Shown here: positions 61,876-64,000 of the stretch, piece after piece
How positions within the stretch are numbered: the stretch's first letter is position 1
Layout of the letters: every line of letters starts with the position of its first letter
Notes under the pieces: model-generated
Told to the model about the DNA's origin: nothing
The model's database searches: none
Seen by the model: the letters and a program-made list of their open reading frames with translations, nothing else
Made by a program: the position numbers and the translations under genes
NCBI RefSeq assembly: GCF_000063445.1
Contig: NC_009464.1
Coordinates: 1,798,001 to 1,862,000 of the forward strand
From: Methanocella arvoryzae MRE50
GTDB taxonomy: Archaea > Halobacteriota > Methanocellia > Methanocellales > Methanocellaceae
DNA length: 64,000 nt
Direction of reading: 5' to 3'

Positions 61876-63269
61876 CCAGTATCCCCGTGTTTGTGGTGTT
61901 GGTGGTTGGGTTGCTGGTGGTTTGGGGGGTGGAGTAAAGTGAGGTATTTGTGTGGGGGCGGGGTTATCTCATGGTTTGTGGTAATAACGTATGAGACAGC
62001 CTCTTCCGCCCTCAGATGTGAATCATAAGTGTGTTGGTTTAAAGTCTTTATCTCGGGTGTTTAATGCATACTTCCAGTTCAGTAGGGCTGGTTGGTATTT
62101 CCTCCTATTGATCTGGTGTGCGTTGGAGAAGACTAGTATGGAGGATTTGTCTGAAAAATTGTTTTTCAGCAGCGATCAACTCTTTGTATTCTTGGGGCGG
62201 ATGAGTATTGAAGAGATCACTTGCGGGGTGAACCTGCTTCTGTATCATTCTTTCAAGTTGTTATGGAAAAGAGCGGTTCAGTATTGTCCGGATATCGTGG
62301 ATTCACCGGTCCTCTTGGCTATTGATACTACGGATAAACGGTATTATGGAGTCGATAATGAATATGTGCATCGTACTTTGAAGATGGAGGGGCGGAAGAA
62401 GAAACGGGTTAGTGTTCTCCGGTATGCCTCGATCAGTATCGTGACGAAGAACTTTAAATTCACTTTGGGGGTTACGCCTAAAAAGAGGGATGAACCCCTG
62501 GACCGGGTGGTGGAACGACTTTTAAAGTTGGTCCCGGAGGAACTCAGTGTTTTCGCAGTGCTCATGGATAAAGGATTCTACCTGAGCAGTGTTATGAAAA
62601 CAGTGGACAAGCAGGGTTACAAGTACATTATACCGGTGAAACAGTATGGTAGCATGTCCCTCCTGTACCGGTTGTTAGAGCTTACCGGAGTGTCTCATTG
62701 GAAGTACACGATGCGTGGTGGGGAGTCTTTGGAGTACACGTATGACGTGTACCTCGAGGATCTTGGAATTGAAGCGTACTGTGGCTTCGCTACCAACCTC
62801 CCGGTAACCAGGATGAGTTTCACAATTCTTGCTGAAGCGTACGCTAACCGTTGGAATATTGAGAACGGGTATAAAGAGACTAAGGAGTACACGATAAAAA
62901 CAAACAGTCGGAATCACGGTTACCGCACCTTAGTATTCGGTTTAAGCCACCTAATCCTGAACCTGCACGGCATCATGAAAAAGACACATCAAAAAGCAAA
63001 GATCACTGTTAACCAGATGAAAAACATGCTGAAACAATTTTTGGAAAGAATTTTACAACTACCTAAGAGACCAGACAACATGATCTCAAAACACCTAAAA
63101 GTTGCCTGGTAACAGCCAACCGGATAGCTCAGGCTATCAACAAAAACCTATTAAACCCCCAATTTTTAACACCGACTCGTAAATAAGCCCGCCCCCGGAT
63201 AAGCACACCAATCCCACCCCACACAAACCACACCCACCCAACCACCACCACACACCACGTGGATACTGG
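61876..63269 (+). mobile_element. IS4/ISH3-like insertion sequence
   Basis: A 1394-bp element. The ends are inverted repeats beginning CCAGTATCC, followed by GTG/GGTGG-rich arms with imperfect matches over about 40 bases. The four-base target copy GAAT is found on both sides (61872-61875 and 63270-63273). One transposase gene fills the middle. The intact ends and full-length gene suggest recent arrival. Confidence 0.85.
61991..63112 (+). CDS. DDE transposase, IS4/ISH3 type
   Basis: Transposase of 373 residues that cuts and joins the element ends. The DDE residues are visible: Asp in AIDTTDKRYYG, Asp in VLMDKGFYL, and Glu within the Y(2)R(3)E(6)K signature YANRWNIENGYKETK, the hallmark of the IS4 group. 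The gene is intact. It belongs to the insertion sequence 61876-63269. Confidence 0.9.
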   Translation: MRQPLPPSDVNHKCVGLKSLSRVFNAYFQFSRAGWYFLLLIWCALEKTSMEDLSEKLFFSSDQLFVFLGRMSIEEITCGVNLLLYHSFKLLWKRAVQYCPDIVDSPVLLAIDTTDKRYYGVDNEYVHRTLKMEGRKKKRVSVLRYASISIVTKNFKFTLGVTPKKRDEPLDRVVERLLKLVPEELSVFAVLMDKGFYLSSVMKTVDKQGYKYIIPVKQYGSMSLLYRLLELTGVSHWKYTMRGGESLEYTYDVYLEDLGIEAYCGFATNLPVTRMSFTILAEAYANRWNIENGYKETKEYTIKTNSRNHGYRTLVFGLSHLILNLHGIMKKTHQKAKITVNQMKNMLKQFLERILQLPKRPDNMISKHLKVAW

Positions 63270-63350
63270 GAATCTGTCACAATCCGTGGATTCTGTGAGG
63301 ACTAGCACAGCGCATTGTTCGTTATCTTTCCCCCAAGCCTTAAAAGGGCA

Positions 63351-64000
63351 TTAAAATTTCCGGGCTATTGTTATGAACCCGGTGTGCCCCACTCTGGTCG
63401 AAGGTCTGGTCCCGCGCTTGCTGTACTCCATCTCGTGCTCGCTGACGGTGATGGTGAAAATATCCTGGAACCCCTCTGTTTCCACTGCAGCTCTCACTGC
63501 GGAGGCCTGTTCGAAAAACGGGGAATATGTTGCGAGGAATCCGCCCGTGCGGAGGAGTTTGCGGGCTCCCGGGACTGCCAGGGCTGCGTCCTGCAGGTCC
63601 AGCGTGATCACGTCGAACACGAGGCCTTCGCCCTGGAGCTTCTCCATCTCCTGGAGGATGTCGGCGTGCCTGACTTCCACGTTGTGCAGGCCCGCCTTCT
63701 GCATGTTCTTGCGGGCGTTGGCGGCGAACTGCTCGCTGGCCTCGCAGGTGATGACCTTTCTGGCGATGATCCCCATGTAGGCGGCAAGCACGCCCGAGCC
63801 GGTGCCCGCGTCCAGCACCACGTCCGTGGGGCATAGCCCTGTATAGGCGATGATAGCCCCTATGTCCTTGGGCATGACGGGGGCGCCCGTCCGTTTCATG
63901 TGCCTGAACAGGTCCGGCGCCCTCGGCCTGACGACCGTGAACCCGACGCCCTTGTGAGATGCTATTGTGTCGCCCCACTCCCTCCCCGGGACGGCTTTCA
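63351..64000 (-). CDS. trmI: tRNA (adenine-N1)-methyltransferase TrmI (5' end outside window)
   Basis: SAM-dependent methyltransferase of the TrmI family, which makes m1A at position 57/58 of the tRNA T loop. The frame is open to the window edge: RAPDLFRHMKRTGAPVMPKD, then DVVLDAGTGSGVLAAYMG (SAM loop), ITLDLQDAALAVPGARKLLR and TGFITIARKF at the end. An ATG at 63899 is internal, since family homology continues upstream. The start is missing from the window. Confidence 0.9.
   Translation of the reverse strand, partial: KAVPGREWGDTIASHKGVGFTVVRPRAPDLFRHMKRTGAPVMPKDIGAIIAYTGLCPTDVVLDAGTGSGVLAAYMGIIARKVITCEASEQFAANARKNMQKAGLHNVEVRHADILQEMEKLQGEGLVFDVITLDLQDAALAVPGARKLLRTGGFLATYSPFFEQASAVRAAVETEGFQDIFTITVSEHEMEYSKRGTRPSTRVGHTGFITIARKF

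Larger units (their letters stand above)
61651..63322. repeat. Palindromic element, second copy, interrupted by insertion sequence
   Basis: The left end ACGAACGCTGCGCTGTGC (61651-61668) and right end GCACAGCGCATTGTTCGT (63305-63322) are inverted with two mismatches and match the ends of the 17375-17639 element. Inner CACAGATTCC arms and GTGCTATCGAGCCAGAATC also match. The insertion sequence at 61876-63269 splits it; without that, the element is about 274 bp. Confidence 0.7.

Overview
The window looks like chromosomal DNA of a methanogenic archaeon. The best guess is the order Methanocellales (Methanocella, former Rice Cluster I); this rests on gene content and style, not on a database match. 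The archaeal signs are a class I lysyl-tRNA synthetase, aIF1A, the S19e/PDCD5/L39e/L31e/aIF6/LX/prefoldin/FtsY cluster, a topoisomerase VI-type gene pair, HMG-CoA reductase, pyrB-pyrI, UPF0147, DUF2769, a MEDS-domain sensor kinase and TATA-type promoters. Most genes are GC-rich. Two stretches, about 1.5-4.4 kb and 13.5-17.3 kb, are clearly AT-rich and look imported.

Region by region: 1-1491 is the 3' part of lysS. It is followed by an AT-rich cassette coding for a subtilisin-like protease and a small membrane-anchored protein made of two copies of the protease's own prodomain. After the cassette comes a second, diverged copy of the lysS 3' end. 5.0-6.5 kb is an operon of a gamma-carbonic-anhydrase-like protein, archaeal phosphopantetheine adenylyltransferase and a DUF84 NTPase. 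6.5-13.5 kb holds a 3-methyladenine glycosylase, a broken winged-helix gene, tRNA-Pro(UGG), an AlkZ-type protein, a regulator plus hydrolase, a fasciclin protein, aIF1A and a small zinc protein. 13.5-17.3 kb is an AT-rich island: a DnaJ-HEAT-zinc finger-membrane protein, a small membrane protein, and a fused 2H phosphoesterase/metallophosphoesterase. It ends at a palindromic repeat element.

17.8-27.3 kb carries a conserved hypothetical gene, a flippase, three histidine kinases in a row and two thioredoxins. 27.3-34.8 kb has a divergent topoisomerase VI-like pair, a YcaQ-type protein, and an ABC-2 exporter with a divergent TetR gene and palindromic operators. 34.9-37.6 kb has a small zinc-finger gene with an AAA ATPase, and a YhfC/DUF3887 pair. 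37.6-45 kb is a mix: an hsdM relic, a regulator, a glycosyltransferase, UPF0148 and UPF0147 proteins, an RLAN/ATP-grasp pair, a ferritin, DUF2769, a truncated DtxR gene and a Cys-rich miniprotein. 45.2-49.7 kb is the ribosome/SRP operon, whose leader has two tandem hairpins. 49.8-58.5 kb codes mostly for cell-surface proteins plus a GH15 glycosidase and a double cupin-zinc ribbon protein. 58.7-61.4 kb is pyrB, pyrI and hmgA. 61.65-63.3 kb is an IS4/ISH3-like insertion sequence nested in a second copy of the palindromic element, and the window ends inside a TrmI-type tRNA methyltransferase gene.

The strongest leads for new biology are the topoisomerase VI-like pair that has lost several hallmark residues, the 13.5-17.3 kb island, the lysS-flanked protease/prodomain cassette, the zinc finger-ATPase pair with a triple 23-nt repeat, and the two-hairpin leader of the S19e operon.
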